A stretch of 64,000 nt of DNA, taken from NCBI RefSeq assembly GCF_000332455.1, contig NZ_AOGY02000069.1, positions 1 through 64,000 of the forward strand, given 5' to 3'. The notes under the pieces are model-generated. The model made no database searches. It had not been told where the DNA came from and saw nothing but the letters and a program-made list of their open reading frames with translations. The DNA comes from Leptospira vanthielii serovar Holland str. Waz Holland = ATCC 700522. Lineage in GTDB: Bacteria > Spirochaetota > Leptospiria > Leptospirales > Leptospiraceae. This document shows, one piece after another, positions 53,558 to 63,159 of the stretch; the stretch's first letter is position 1, and each line of letters begins with the position of its first letter. The position numbers and the translations under genes are program-made.

Positions 53558-54436
53558 TTAAGAAAGTTTAACTAATGTGCCTAATATTAAAATCGCAATG
53601 AATGTTAAGCCCATAAACTCAGGAATCCAAGTCCATTTCCTGCGAACACTATTTGATTCCCAAAAACCAAGAATGATCGCAAGGAGTATGACCATCGGAG
53701 CAATCATAAGCTCTCTCGCAAAACTATCCAAAACTTCATTTTTAAATAACTTGGAATGTTCGAGTGCCAACTTCACAAGGAAAACTAGTAGTGTAGAAAG
53801 TTTAATGGAACTGGCCAAATCAAAGATTCCCAACTGTTTTCCTGAGGCCTCTAAAATCATCGCCTCATGAACCATTGTTAACTCCAAGTGAGTTCTCGGG
53901 TCATCAAACGGTGGTTTTGCGAGCTCTGCAAGAATTGCAATAAAGGACAAAGAAAGAAAGAGTAAACCAATAAGGGCCCCTTGAGGACTCACTGAAATTT
54001 CAATATGGGACTGAGCCGCAAGGATCATTAAAATAAAAGTGGGTTCGGCCATTACTGAAAGTAAAATCTCTCTTCCCGATGCCATCCCTCCAAAAGAAGA
54101 AGCCCCTTCCATCGCAAAACTTACGTATGCGAACCGGTAAAGCGCAAGGAAAAACGGGATGAGAATGAATGGAGCCCATTCAAACAAAACTACACTCCAA
54201 ATCATCAGTGCCGAAAACAATGCAACCCTAGGTGCTAAATGCGTAAAATCAGAAATGTTTGTGTGCGAAATTGGATTTTTTCTAAGCGATTTATCCACTT
54301 CCCAAAAAAACTGAATTAATTTTGGGCCACGCCTTCCTTGAGCATAAGCACGGACTTTCCGTATAATACCCGTTAAGAGAAATGGCATCACAACAAAAAG
54401 AACAACTAAATAAAAATAATACAAAAATGAATTCAT
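53558..54436 (-). CDS. HyfC/NuoH-like membrane subunit
   Basis: 292 residues with about 8 helices. Typical NuoH/HyfC sequence: RVRAYAQGRRGPKLIQFFW at the N-terminal loop, YVSFAMEGASSFGGMASGREILLSVMAEP, and ILAELAKPPFDDPRTHLELTMVHEAMILE, which carries the acidic residues of the quinone/proton channel loop. This subunit joins the membrane arm to the peripheral arm in complex I and group 4 hydrogenases. It directly abuts the HyfB-like gene upstream. Confidence 0.92.
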   Translation of the reverse strand: MNSFLYYFYLVVLFVVMPFLLTGIIRKVRAYAQGRRGPKLIQFFWEVDKSLRKNPISHTNISDFTHLAPRVALFSALMIWSVVLFEWAPFILIPFFLALYRFAYVSFAMEGASSFGGMASGREILLSVMAEPTFILMILAAQSHIEISVSPQGALIGLLFLSLSFIAILAELAKPPFDDPRTHLELTMVHEAMILEASGKQLGIFDLASSIKLSTLLVFLVKLALEHSKLFKNEVLDSFARELMIAPMVILLAIILGFWESNSVRRKWTWIPEFMGLTFIAILILGTLVKLS

Positions 54437-56182
54437 CTACAAACCTCCGAAGTCACCCAAAATGAGCAGTGAAAAAATGAAGATCAGAAACATAGAGGAG
54501 ATAGCCAGGTATTTGCTCACGTCCTCTTCCTTAGGATGGTTTGTGGCAGACATAAAACCAATGCCCAATCTAAAAAAGGAAGTAATCCCTCGGATGAGAA
54601 AAGAATCTACTTTTGATTCGCCTGTTTTGTTTAAAAAATAGCGACCGAGGGAATTTCTTAATGGCAGAGAGAATACAGAGGTGGGTATGGAAAGCTCATG
54701 ACCACTGTAACCTCCTCCACAATCCCAGTTTTTTGTTTTTGGTTTTCCGAATCGTTTTAATTGGTAATGATCATACAAACGGAAGATAAATGCAGCACCA
54801 ATTGTCACATAGGACACCAATGCTAAAGTCCAAAACCAATCCACAAGTTGCGGATCCACAAAAGGACTCAACATTGGCAAACGAACAAAGTAAGGCAAAA
54901 CTAAAGGAAAGATAAAAATCACTAAAGCCAAACTAAATAAAGAAATGGTGACCCACCTTCTTTTTTGGGCGCTAAAAGGTTGGATATTGATATCCTTACC
55001 CGGTGTAGACAAAAACAAACTCATAAACAATTTGATATGAGTGAATCCACCAAGAACAATTCCAAAGAAAATAAATATCATAGAAGGCAAAAGAAAAACC
55101 GAACGACCAATAGGCATATCCAAGATGCGAGCATTTAGATAAAAGTAAGTTGCTTCAGAAACAAATCCGAGAGTACCCGGTAGGACCGCATAACTAAAAG
55201 TACCTGCCCCAAGTAACAAGGGAGAGATCCCAAGTAGTCTTCCAATCCCTTTTAGTTCATCACTGGAACTTGAATTTTTGAGTCTTGCTACCATACCAAT
55301 GGAGAACAACTGAAATGTTTTTGAAAAGGAATGATGAAATAAACTTAAGAAAAACAAAATTCGAAATGAATTACTGAGATTCATGAGTTCAGAATCAACA
55401 GAGAATTGAAACATACCCGCGATGATCAAACATAACCAAAGAAAGTTAATCGATTCAACAGAACTATATGCCAATGATATTTTTGGATCTTTATGAAAGA
55501 AACTGGTGATACCGCCAAAAAAAATTCCGAGTGCTGCTAACGGAAACAAAACTTGGTATATGATTGGATCCAATTGGTTGGGAAGGACATATCTGTAAAA
55601 AAGTAATAGTGGGAATACTTCCAACACACCAGCAAAGGCTCCCAATGCATGTGATGGACCACCCTCATTTACCTTAGGAATCCACAAATGGAACCCAGAA
55701 AATCCAGACTTAATTAATAGGCCGATGAGCAGTAAAATGATACCCACATTGTCACCATCAGGTAACATCACCCAGGCGGACAAAAATAATGCAGAAATCC
55801 CAGAAGCCAGAAGTAAGGAACCTAAACTTTCAATTTGTTTTTTCCCAAACTCAGTTCCTGAATAGATCAGAATGGTAGAAAATGACGTAACTTCCAAAGC
55901 AATTGGGAGGATAAGCGACTTACCCGCCAAATAACAAACACCGAGTGCTGACCAAAAGATGATATAACCGATTGTGACTTTGTTTTTTTCCTTTGGCTCA
56001 AAGGACTGAACCAACATAAACGATGAAAAACCGATATATGCCTGAATGACAAGACCAACCAAAATGGGAAAGTCCACAGACAAAACATCATAATTAGAAA
56101 ATAAGAATATAGCAAGCGGCGAAAGCGCAGATATACCCACTAGGATCGATCTGAAGATTGAAATTCTTTCATCTTCTAACAT
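54437..56182 (-). CDS. HyfB/NuoL-like antiporter-type membrane subunit
   Basis: 581 residues, about 14 helices. The channel residues are visible: Glu in LILPIALEVTSFSTILIYSG and Lys in LLIGLLIKSGFSGFHLWIPKVNEGGPSHALGAF. HyfB proteins also keep His/Lys in later helices (FFHKDPKISLAYSSVESINFLW, LFHHSFSKTFQLFSIG), present here. It is the first gene of the six-gene hydrogenase-like operon. The 38 bp to the small exported-protein gene upstream leave little room for a promoter, so that gene may lead the transcript. Confidence 0.92.
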   Translation of the reverse strand: MLEDERISIFRSILVGISALSPLAIFLFSNYDVLSVDFPILVGLVIQAYIGFSSFMLVQSFEPKEKNKVTIGYIIFWSALGVCYLAGKSLILPIALEVTSFSTILIYSGTEFGKKQIESLGSLLLASGISALFLSAWVMLPDGDNVGIILLLIGLLIKSGFSGFHLWIPKVNEGGPSHALGAFAGVLEVFPLLLFYRYVLPNQLDPIIYQVLFPLAALGIFFGGITSFFHKDPKISLAYSSVESINFLWLCLIIAGMFQFSVDSELMNLSNSFRILFFLSLFHHSFSKTFQLFSIGMVARLKNSSSSDELKGIGRLLGISPLLLGAGTFSYAVLPGTLGFVSEATYFYLNARILDMPIGRSVFLLPSMIFIFFGIVLGGFTHIKLFMSLFLSTPGKDINIQPFSAQKRRWVTISLFSLALVIFIFPLVLPYFVRLPMLSPFVDPQLVDWFWTLALVSYVTIGAAFIFRLYDHYQLKRFGKPKTKNWDCGGGYSGHELSIPTSVFSLPLRNSLGRYFLNKTGESKVDSFLIRGITSFFRLGIGFMSATNHPKEEDVSKYLAISSMFLIFIFSLLILGDFGGL

Positions 56183-56220
56183 AACTACCTCAAAAATTAA
56201 ATTTTAAAGAAATAAGTGTG

Positions 56221-56505
56221 TTATGTAAGGTTGGGAGGTCCCCGACGATCCGGGAATTTAATAGAAATGATATTAGGTGAAATTGTTGCAGAGATGAGAA
56301 AAGAATAGGAATGAAAAACGGAGATATAAACAGGAAGAGAGGGAATATAAAGAAAATTCTCTTCTTCCCCAGGAGGTTCTTCGAAATTTTTCTCACAGGA
56401 AAAAATTTCTCCAGACTCGGTAAACTCCGCAATGGAAGTCCACGATTGTGACTTTCCGATGACTAAAACTGACAGGAGTAGAATGAAAAATATACGTGCT
56501 ATCAA
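56221..56505 (-). CDS. small exported protein, unknown
   Basis: 94 residues starting with a signal peptide (MIARIFFILLLSVLVIGKSQS). The mature part has a single Cys in FSCEKNFEEPPGEEE, an apparently hydrophobic middle (YISVFHSYSFLISATISP) and ends in DRRGPPNLT, a tail style seen in small periplasmic proteins near metal transport genes in other bacteria. It is divergent from the ABC ATPase gene and lies just upstream of the hydrogenase-like operon. Function unknown; the coding call rests on the signal peptide and position. Confidence 0.55.
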   Translation of the reverse strand: MIARIFFILLLSVLVIGKSQSWTSIAEFTESGEIFSCEKNFEEPPGEEENFLYIPSLPVYISVFHSYSFLISATISPNIISIKFPDRRGPPNLT

Positions 56506-56563
56506 TCCGTTTTACCTTAATCTTGATATTCTCGACTGTCTTATATATGGGAAGTTATTTTTC

Positions 56564-57268
56564 GTGAGCAATGAAAAAAAAGAATCAGTCTCAAAATCTG
56601 TCATACAAATCCAACATGTAAACAAAACCTTTTACCAAGGTGAAGTTGCCTTTCCCATTTTGAATGACGTTTCATTTGAAATTGCAGAAAAAAAACTAGT
56701 TACCTTGATGGGACCTTCCGGTAGCGGGAAGTCAACACTACTCAACATTCTCTCAGCGATTGAGTCAGCAGATTCAGGACAAATCAATGTATTTGGAAAC
56801 AAACTCTTCGGTGCCAACGAAAAAGAACTTACCATTTATAGACGAAAAACAATTGGAATCGTCTTTCAATTTTTTCATTTATTTCCTTATCTTTCAGCGA
56901 TTGATAATGTTTCTTTACCATTATATCTTTCTGGTATCTCTAAATCCGTTGCCGAAGCCAAAGCAAAAGATGCACTTTCTCTTGTTGGCCTAAGTCACAG
57001 AAAAGATTTCACTCCCAAAGAAATGTCTGGGGGTGAAAAACAACGAGTTTCGATTGCAAGGGCTATCGTTCACCAACCGAAACTAATCCTTGCTGATGAA
57101 CCAACGGGAAACCTAGACTCTAGGTCTTCCGAAATGGTTATAAAATTATTCAATAGATGTGTCAAGGAATTGGATATATCTGTATTTCTCGTTACCCATA
57201 ACGAACAAATAGGAGAATCAGGGGATATTAACTTACGAATGTTAGATGGTAAAATAATAAATAAATGA
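56564..57268 (+). CDS. LolD/MacB-type ABC transporter ATPase
   Basis: 234 residues from a GTG at 56564, with GGGAAG 9 nt upstream; the frame is open from 56432, but the extra residues are not ABC sequence and would overlap the divergent gene. Complete motifs: Walker A GPSGSGKST, Q loop VFQFFHLFPYLSAIDNV, signature MSGGEKQRVSIARA, Walker B LILADEPTGNLD and switch His in VTHNEQ. It pairs with the FtsX-type permease that starts inside its stop (ATGA). Confidence 0.93.
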   Translation: MSNEKKESVSKSVIQIQHVNKTFYQGEVAFPILNDVSFEIAEKKLVTLMGPSGSGKSTLLNILSAIESADSGQINVFGNKLFGANEKELTIYRRKTIGIVFQFFHLFPYLSAIDNVSLPLYLSGISKSVAEAKAKDALSLVGLSHRKDFTPKEMSGGEKQRVSIARAIVHQPKLILADEPTGNLDSRSSEMVIKLFNRCVKELDISVFLVTHNEQIGESGDINLRMLDGKIINK

Positions 57269-59727
57269 AATTTCTTTATTATTTATTTATATTCGGATAT
57301 TTCAAAGATAACATTCCCAAAACGTTATTATCTATTACCGGAATCAGCTTGGGAATTGCTTTATTTGTAAGCACACAAATCAATTCCTGGCGGGCTGAAC
57401 AAAGTGTTCTTGACCAAATGATTGCATATTCTTCAGAAAAATTTAGCGGAAGGTATGTAGCGAACAACCAAAACCAAGGGGCAAAGGACAGTTTTCTGAA
57501 AGAAATTGAGTCCCAAATACCAGAAAATATACGATTAGAGCCGGAATTCCAAACCAAAGGTACCATCACAATAACAAAGGATCACATACAGAGCATTCCC
57601 ATAATCGGAAAAGACATTCTTTTGTCTTCTCAGATTATGCCGCTACCGAAAGTCGGAAAAAACAAAATACCAAAATATTTCATAAGCCAATCCCTTTCAG
57701 AAAAGCTGCGAACACAAAAGACCAAAACAAACTTAACAATCTGTGAAAAAGAAATTACCATACTAGAGGACGATTATCAAATCATCCCGACAGAAGGTAT
57801 TTTTTTGGTGATGGATATAACAAGGCTTCAATCCTTATGTTATCAAAAAAATCGAATTACTTCTATATGGTTAATTCACGATGAAAATTCTAATGTTAGG
57901 TCTTCCCTCGAGAATACCAAGTCCCCAGATTGGACTTATGAATCGAAGGAACTTATACTAGAACGCGCAGGCATCGCCCTAGGTTCCCTAAAAATCAATC
58001 TAACAATTGTTTCATTAGTATCCGTACTTATTTCATTTTTTATGGTTTCCAATATGTTTACCGGGCTCTATCTATCGAGAAAACGAGAATTTGGAATTTT
58101 GTTATCCATCGGGTCAAACAAAATTAATAATTTCATATTATTTTTAGTCCAAGCTATTGTCATCGGAGCATTTGGCGGTATTGTCGGAATATTGTTCGGA
58201 ATTTTTATTGCCAATACAAACTTTCTAACAACCGTTAATACGATCACTGATATCAACCAAATTCGTTCTTATCGCCAAATACCAGTATCCATTATCATAT
58301 CAGGTTTTTTTATTTCTGTTTTTGGATCCATATTAGCATCGATTTATAATTCATACAAAACTTTCCAAATACTTCCCATCGATCTGATCCGAGAAAGAGA
58401 TGTTTCCAATTCAAAATTTTTCCTTGGGCTTTCTCATCGAAAAACTTTTTTTCTTTCAATTCTATTCATAATCACGGGAATTGTTATTGGTCTTGTTAGT
58501 TTTGCAAAACAGATTTTACCAGGAATGTTGGGGGTTGGATTTGTCATCTTAGGATTTGTTATACTCAATTTTTTATGTATACCATATCTAATTCGAATAT
58601 TAGATAAAACACTTTCAAAATTTCATTTTCCTCCTGCGGCCGAAATTGGATTAAAAGAAATACAAATCGAACCCTGGAAAAACGGTCTCACTGCTTCCAC
58701 AATAATGTTATCTACATCTCTTGTTTTCACTCTCACCAGTTTAACCGATAGTTACGAAAAATCCTTGATTCGGTGGGTCGATGGTGAAAACAAATCGGAT
58801 TACTCCCTAATTAATGAAAAAAAGTTGAATTCAGGGGAACCAGGAGTTCCCGTTTCTCTTTTTGAAACCTTGACAATGGATCCAAACTTTTCCTCTGTAG
58901 AACCTTTTTACATTGATTCAAAATTCATTGTGAATGGAAAATACTACACCTTACATGTGTTTAATTTCACAAGTAATTATAACAAAAATGATCTAATTGT
59001 TTCGAAGAATTTATGTTTTTTAGATCAAATCTGCAAAGGAAATTCTATCACAATCAACACGGAATCAAATTCCAGAGTTTCCATGAAAATTCAGGATGAA
59101 AAAGATCACTTTTTCTCAGAAAGAGGAACCATCATGATGGATTATTCCTACTTTCAGAAAAACTATAAAATAAAGTATCTAAACTCGATACGGATTTCCA
59201 AAAACAAAAACCTTTCAGAAAAAGAAACAACAAACCTACTGCAAAACATAACAAGGAAATTCGATTTAAAATATATTAACCAGACAGAATTAAAAAAATT
59301 ATATATGGAAGGAATGAACCAAGTATTTTCTATATTAGATACTTTAAAGATTTCAGCACTGATCATTTCTATTCTGGCCCTTACGACCTCACTTGTATAT
59401 TTCATAAGGGAAAAATCACAACTGTTAGCAGGACTAAGGGCAATAGGGATGGATTCATTTCAAATGTTCCAAATGGTTTACTGCCAAGCATTATTTCTCG
59501 TATCTTTTGGCATTTTTTCTGGAATCCTTAATAGCCTCATATTATCACCAATCGTAATTTTTGGGATCAATCGAAATGCTTTTGGATGGATACTCGATTT
59601 CCAATACCCACTCACACTTGTAGTAAAACTCCCGATATTAATTCCCTTAATCACATTTGTCATTTGTCTCATTCCATTCTATTTCCTAAAACAGATGCAA
59701 ATTTCGAAGGAATTGAAATATGAATAA
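57265..59727 (+). CDS. FtsX/MacB-type ABC transporter permease
   Basis: 820 residues. One N-terminal membrane helix, a periplasmic domain, then three helices around 235-360 (SLVSVLISFFMVSNMFTGLYLSRKREFGILLSIGSNK is the FtsX coupling motif). Two further helices lie around 400-450, a second periplasmic domain follows, and three C-terminal helices end the protein (LILSPIVIFGINRNAFGWIL), giving duplicated FtsX units. With the LolD-like ATPase it probably extracts or exports a lipoprotein, peptide or envelope component. Confidence 0.88.
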   Translation: MKFLYYLFIFGYFKDNIPKTLLSITGISLGIALFVSTQINSWRAEQSVLDQMIAYSSEKFSGRYVANNQNQGAKDSFLKEIESQIPENIRLEPEFQTKGTITITKDHIQSIPIIGKDILLSSQIMPLPKVGKNKIPKYFISQSLSEKLRTQKTKTNLTICEKEITILEDDYQIIPTEGIFLVMDITRLQSLCYQKNRITSIWLIHDENSNVRSSLENTKSPDWTYESKELILERAGIALGSLKINLTIVSLVSVLISFFMVSNMFTGLYLSRKREFGILLSIGSNKINNFILFLVQAIVIGAFGGIVGILFGIFIANTNFLTTVNTITDINQIRSYRQIPVSIIISGFFISVFGSILASIYNSYKTFQILPIDLIRERDVSNSKFFLGLSHRKTFFLSILFIITGIVIGLVSFAKQILPGMLGVGFVILGFVILNFLCIPYLIRILDKTLSKFHFPPAAEIGLKEIQIEPWKNGLTASTIMLSTSLVFTLTSLTDSYEKSLIRWVDGENKSDYSLINEKKLNSGEPGVPVSLFETLTMDPNFSSVEPFYIDSKFIVNGKYYTLHVFNFTSNYNKNDLIVSKNLCFLDQICKGNSITINTESNSRVSMKIQDEKDHFFSERGTIMMDYSYFQKNYKIKYLNSIRISKNKNLSEKETTNLLQNITRKFDLKYINQTELKKLYMEGMNQVFSILDTLKISALIISILALTTSLVYFIREKSQLLAGLRAIGMDSFQMFQMVYCQALFLVSFGIFSGILNSLILSPIVIFGINRNAFGWILDFQYPLTLVVKLPILIPLITFVICLIPFYFLKQMQISKELKYE

Positions 59728-59764
59728 TTCTTTACCGAAAAAGTGGTAATGGTAACTTCTATTC

Positions 59765-60673
59765 ATGGCTGGAAGTATCAAAGTTTGTTTGGAACTCGCA
59801 GAGATGATTCGAAAAGAGAATCTCGAATCTAGAGAAAAAATCCCGACTTCAGATACACATTTACGGATCTGGTCCTCCCAACTGTCCAGATCAGAAGAAG
59901 AACTCCGGAAGTTGCTTACTGCCCTTAGAGACTGCCATTACATTTTCATTGTATCAGTAGTTGCTCCTGACCAAAATTTATTTGTTTATGGAGAAGACGC
60001 TTACGTTTTTGCAGAACCGTTCATTTTGAACGAACTAAAAAAACATTCAGAAGAAACTCTTGAAAAACTTTACGAAGCAAGTAATTACAAAAGAAAGTCA
60101 GCATTCCAAATCACTCGTGAACTGTTTCCGAAAATTAAAGAGTTCAACAACACACCTTTAGGTCGGTCCATCAATGTTTCCGTAATGCTTGAAGAATTCC
60201 AAAGGATGTTAACTGCACAAAGTTATGAATATACAGACCAATGGCGTAGAAGCAGGCTCCAGGAAATTTTTAAGGATGAAGTAATTGCAGCAGAAGAGTT
60301 AGCGAATGCCTCTGCTGTTCGAGAATTTGATCCAACAAAACGCGCGGTAGACCAACTCAAAGAACAAGGCCCCAAAGAAAAGGTTGACCAAAACTGGATT
60401 AAAGCAAAAGAAAATTTTTCCACTGAATTTTTATTACGAGTTCACTTTAGAAAATACGAATTTGATGTAGTAAGAAAATTAATCCAATCAGGAAAGCTGA
60501 AGGAAGAAAAGGACATTAGATATGTTCGAGACACTCTGCAATTAATGGAAAATAGGATGGAACAAGACAATCTTTTGAAGAGATATTCTACAGAAATGAT
60601 TGATCTTAGAAGATATGCCCAAGCAAAACTGAATTTGCTCAGGCAAAGTGTTGGATCAAAACAAGAAAACTAA
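59765..60673 (+). CDS. soluble helical protein, function unknown
   Basis: 302 residues, charged and helix-rich with no signal peptide or membrane helix. The first 130 residues (KVCLELAEMIRKENLESREK; LRKLLTALRDCHYIFIVSVVAPD) could form a small winged-helix-like domain; the rest is long helices (RSRLQEIFKDEVIAAEELANAS). I do not recognise a family. It lies 37 bp after the permease gene and could share its transcript; it converges on the next gene with 2 bp between stops. Confidence 0.75.
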   Translation: MAGSIKVCLELAEMIRKENLESREKIPTSDTHLRIWSSQLSRSEEELRKLLTALRDCHYIFIVSVVAPDQNLFVYGEDAYVFAEPFILNELKKHSEETLEKLYEASNYKRKSAFQITRELFPKIKEFNNTPLGRSINVSVMLEEFQRMLTAQSYEYTDQWRRSRLQEIFKDEVIAAEELANASAVREFDPTKRAVDQLKEQGPKEKVDQNWIKAKENFSTEFLLRVHFRKYEFDVVRKLIQSGKLKEEKDIRYVRDTLQLMENRMEQDNLLKRYSTEMIDLRRYAQAKLNLLRQSVGSKQEN

Positions 60674-60675
60674 AT

Positions 60676-61428
60676 TTAGTTTTTAAGCCAACCTGACTTA
60701 TCTAACTGGATGTAGACCTGAAAGAAAAATACCACCAAACTTATAAAAATCATTCTTCTTTTTAAGGAAAACTGGCTTATTGTATGATTCTGCTTTTCAG
60801 GTAAATACAAAAGGTAAATGATCAAGTTTACATTAAAAAACAAACCCAAAAATTCATTGGAAAGGATTGGAAATTTTTCCCGAATTACCGGTGTATAAGT
60901 TGCAATCAAAACCAAAATACTTGGCAAAAAGTAGAATGGAGTTTTGACACTCCATAATCTATCTTCGGTGAGATCGGTGATTCGTTTGAGGCCCGTTTCT
61001 TTTTCAAGAATTGAAACTAACTCTTCTTGTTGTTCAATGTTTACAAGAGGATAAATTTTTTCTTTAGTTTCCAATACGATACGATTGTATCCACGGAATT
61101 TATCTGTTGTGATTTGTTCTAAGTCTTTGATCCGGATAGTGGCACAATTTCCATTGGCATCGAATTGTTTTAACGATCCACCTTCAAGTTCAATTCTTCC
61201 AGAAGAAAGCATTTCTACTTGTTTTAGGAAATTTTTTCTTAAAAACCAAAAGAACAGTGCTAACAAAGGGAAAAATATTGTAAAAAACTGTATCCTACCC
61301 GCAGGAGGCACCTGCAAACTGTTATACGAAACAAAAACAACAAATAAAGAAATGACAGTCCATGTTCTTTTTAATAGTTTATTTCTAAATAACTTTACAT
61401 CATATAGAAATGTTTTTTGTATGCTCAT
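60676..61428 (-). CDS. membrane protein with cytoplasmic beta-rich domain, unknown
   Basis: 250 residues. Two hydrophobic helices near 22-65, a soluble segment of about 90 residues (SSGRIELEGGSLKQFD..., IRIKDLEQITTDKFRGYNRIVLETKEKIYPL) whose strand pattern could be PH-like, and three more helices at 165-240. No known signature. It begins directly downstream of the pyrE stop and is probably translated from the same mRNA. Confidence 0.75.
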   Translation of the reverse strand: MSIQKTFLYDVKLFRNKLLKRTWTVISLFVVFVSYNSLQVPPAGRIQFFTIFFPLLALFFWFLRKNFLKQVEMLSSGRIELEGGSLKQFDANGNCATIRIKDLEQITTDKFRGYNRIVLETKEKIYPLVNIEQQEELVSILEKETGLKRITDLTEDRLWSVKTPFYFLPSILVLIATYTPVIREKFPILSNEFLGLFFNVNLIIYLLYLPEKQNHTISQFSLKRRMIFISLVVFFFQVYIQLDKSGWLKN

Positions 61429-61986
61429 TTAAAAAAACTCACTTTTGCGAAAGATAGATTCCATCTGAACACCGGCCTTTTCCAAATTCTCCGCACCACC
61501 CTCTTCCCGATTTAAGATACAGATTCCCTTTGTGACAGAAATACCCGCTTCTCTTAAAACTTGGACTGCCTTAAGAGTCGATCCACCAGTAGTAATTACA
61601 TCATCTACTACCAAACATGATTTTATTTCCTTCCAAAAACCCTCAATTTGTTGGCCAGTCCCGTGACCTTTGGTTTCCTTTCTCACAACGAGTGGGTAAA
61701 TCAGTTTCCCTCTTTTTTGATAAGCCAAGGCAATCGAATAAGCCAAGGGATCGGCACCGAGAGTGAGTCCCCCGACTGCTTGGAATTCGATTCCCATCTT
61801 TGGGATGATCTCTTCTACAAAACATTCAGCAAGGACTGCCAGTCGTTCTGGGTGAAGAGTGATTTCTTTACAATTAAAATAATGGTGGGATTCAAGCCCA
61901 CTTGCCAGTCGGAAGGGGGCTTCTGAGTAGCGATAGACGTAAGATTTCATCCAAAGGAAAAGTTGGTCACGGAAAGATTGGGACAT
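61429..61986 (-). CDS. pyrE: orotate phosphoribosyltransferase
   Basis: 185 residues. It has the PRPP-binding loop CLVVDDVITTGGSTLKAVQVLREAG and the N-terminal SGLESHHYFNCKEITLHPE and GGLTLGADPLAYSIA blocks of PyrE. It makes OMP from orotate in pyrimidine synthesis. The 186-nt upstream region contains competing hairpins that may control it. Confidence 0.95.
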   Translation of the reverse strand: MSQSFRDQLFLWMKSYVYRYSEAPFRLASGLESHHYFNCKEITLHPERLAVLAECFVEEIIPKMGIEFQAVGGLTLGADPLAYSIALAYQKRGKLIYPLVVRKETKGHGTGQQIEGFWKEIKSCLVVDDVITTGGSTLKAVQVLREAGISVTKGICILNREEGGAENLEKAGVQMESIFRKSEFF

Positions 61987-62056
61987 AGTCCAATTATTCG
62001 TCCAATTCTCGTCCGGAAAGTATATTTTTATCTCAATAGATTAATTGAGTCGCATA

Positions 62057-62151
62057 CAAGGTTTCCCTTGGAAGTCCAAGGCGGAACGTAGATAGCCTAC
62101 TTCGTGAAGTACCTCCTTGGATCACTAAAAATGGGTCAGGTATCCAAGGAG
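62057..62151 (-). promoter_or_regulatory. structured leader with competing hairpins before pyrE
   Basis: In minus-strand RNA the order is: CTCCTTGGAT...ATCCAAGGAG (10-bp arms, 19-nt loop, 62151-62113); TACTTC-AC-GAAGTA (62111-62098); CCTTGGA-CT-TCCAAGG (62081-62066); CAAGG-GAAA-CCTTG (62070-62057). The last two share five bases, so they exclude each other, and the CCTTGG/CCAAGG arms could swap partners. It also lies after the peroxidase gene and might instead act as its terminator, though no T tract is present. Confidence 0.5.
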
Positions 62152-62172
62152 ATTCGAAATTACTGGAAAGAA

Positions 62173-63159
62173 TTAATTCGTGCGGGTTTTATCAGATAAA
62201 GTGCCAAGGAAAGTAACAATTTTCTTTGTTTCTTCCTCAGACAAATTCATACCCAATTGATGGTATGCCATCTTCTTTACTGCATCCTCTAAGGTTTTTA
62301 CTTGGCCATCATGAAGGTATGGTCCAGTCAAAGCGATGTTTCTTAGGCTCGGTACTTTAAAGAAAAATTTATCTTCTGCTTTTTTGGTTACATTATAAAG
62401 TCCAAGATCGTTTGTTTTGTATTCATTTACTTGGCCCATCTTTCTGTAAGAATTTCCACCGAGTAAATTGCCCGAATGGCAAGAAGTACATCCTGCAGAA
62501 ATAAAAGCTTTAAAACCGTCTTGTTCTGCTTCCGAAATGGCTTTATGATCCCCGTTGATAAAATCATCAAAACGTGAAGGTGTAATGAGAGTTCTTTCAA
62601 ATGCAGCAATCGCACCCGCTAAGTTCTCGTAAGTAACAGGAGTTTTGTCATTCGGATAGGCTTTTGCAAATAAAGCAGGGTATTGTGCATCTTCGTTCAA
62701 TCGTTTTAGAACTTCCTTCTCAGAAGGCATAGCCATCTCTACCGGATTGAGAATCGGACCTTTTGCTTGTGCTTTTAAATCAGCGGCGCGACCATCCCAG
62801 AATTGAACAAAATGAAATCCTGCATTGAGAACAGTTGGTGAATTTCTGTCTCCATTTTTACCGAAAGCACCGGGAGAGGTAGGAAGATTGTCCACACCAG
62901 CACCTTTCCCTTCCACGTTGTGGCAGGAGTTACAAGATTGTGTTTCATTAAGGGAGAGTTTTTTCTCAAAATAGAGTTTTTTTCCCAGAGAAATGAGTTC
63001 CGAAGTATCATTTTCCGAACCCGGCATTTTTGCCGGAAGGGCACCAATGATTTGTTTGGCTTTCACCTGCAAATCCTTAGTTTCGGGCGAAGGCCCACAA
63101 TTGGCGAGCGATACGAATAGAAGGGATAGAAGAAAAGGTGTAAATATTTGTTTGAGCAT
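62173..63159 (-). CDS. dihaem cytochrome c peroxidase-like lipoprotein
   Basis: 328 residues with a lipoprotein signal (LLFVSLANC, Cys21). Two haem c sites: Cys76-x-x-Cys79-His80 and Cys224-x-x-Cys227-His228. FVQFWDGRAADLKAQAKGPILNPVEMAM and LRNIALTGPYLHDGQVKTLEDAV are standard for the CcpA/MauG family. It would reduce hydrogen peroxide in the periplasm with electrons from a cytochrome. Confidence 0.92.
   Translation of the reverse strand: MLKQIFTPFLLSLLFVSLANCGPSPETKDLQVKAKQIIGALPAKMPGSENDTSELISLGKKLYFEKKLSLNETQSCNSCHNVEGKGAGVDNLPTSPGAFGKNGDRNSPTVLNAGFHFVQFWDGRAADLKAQAKGPILNPVEMAMPSEKEVLKRLNEDAQYPALFAKAYPNDKTPVTYENLAGAIAAFERTLITPSRFDDFINGDHKAISEAEQDGFKAFISAGCTSCHSGNLLGGNSYRKMGQVNEYKTNDLGLYNVTKKAEDKFFFKVPSLRNIALTGPYLHDGQVKTLEDAVKKMAYHQLGMNLSEEETKKIVTFLGTLSDKTRTN

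Noticed and set aside
49491..56182. Genuine group 4 [NiFe] hydrogenase or formate hydrogenlyase
   Set aside because: The NiFe cysteines and proximal cluster cysteines are absent from both catalytic subunits, and no maturation genes are nearby.
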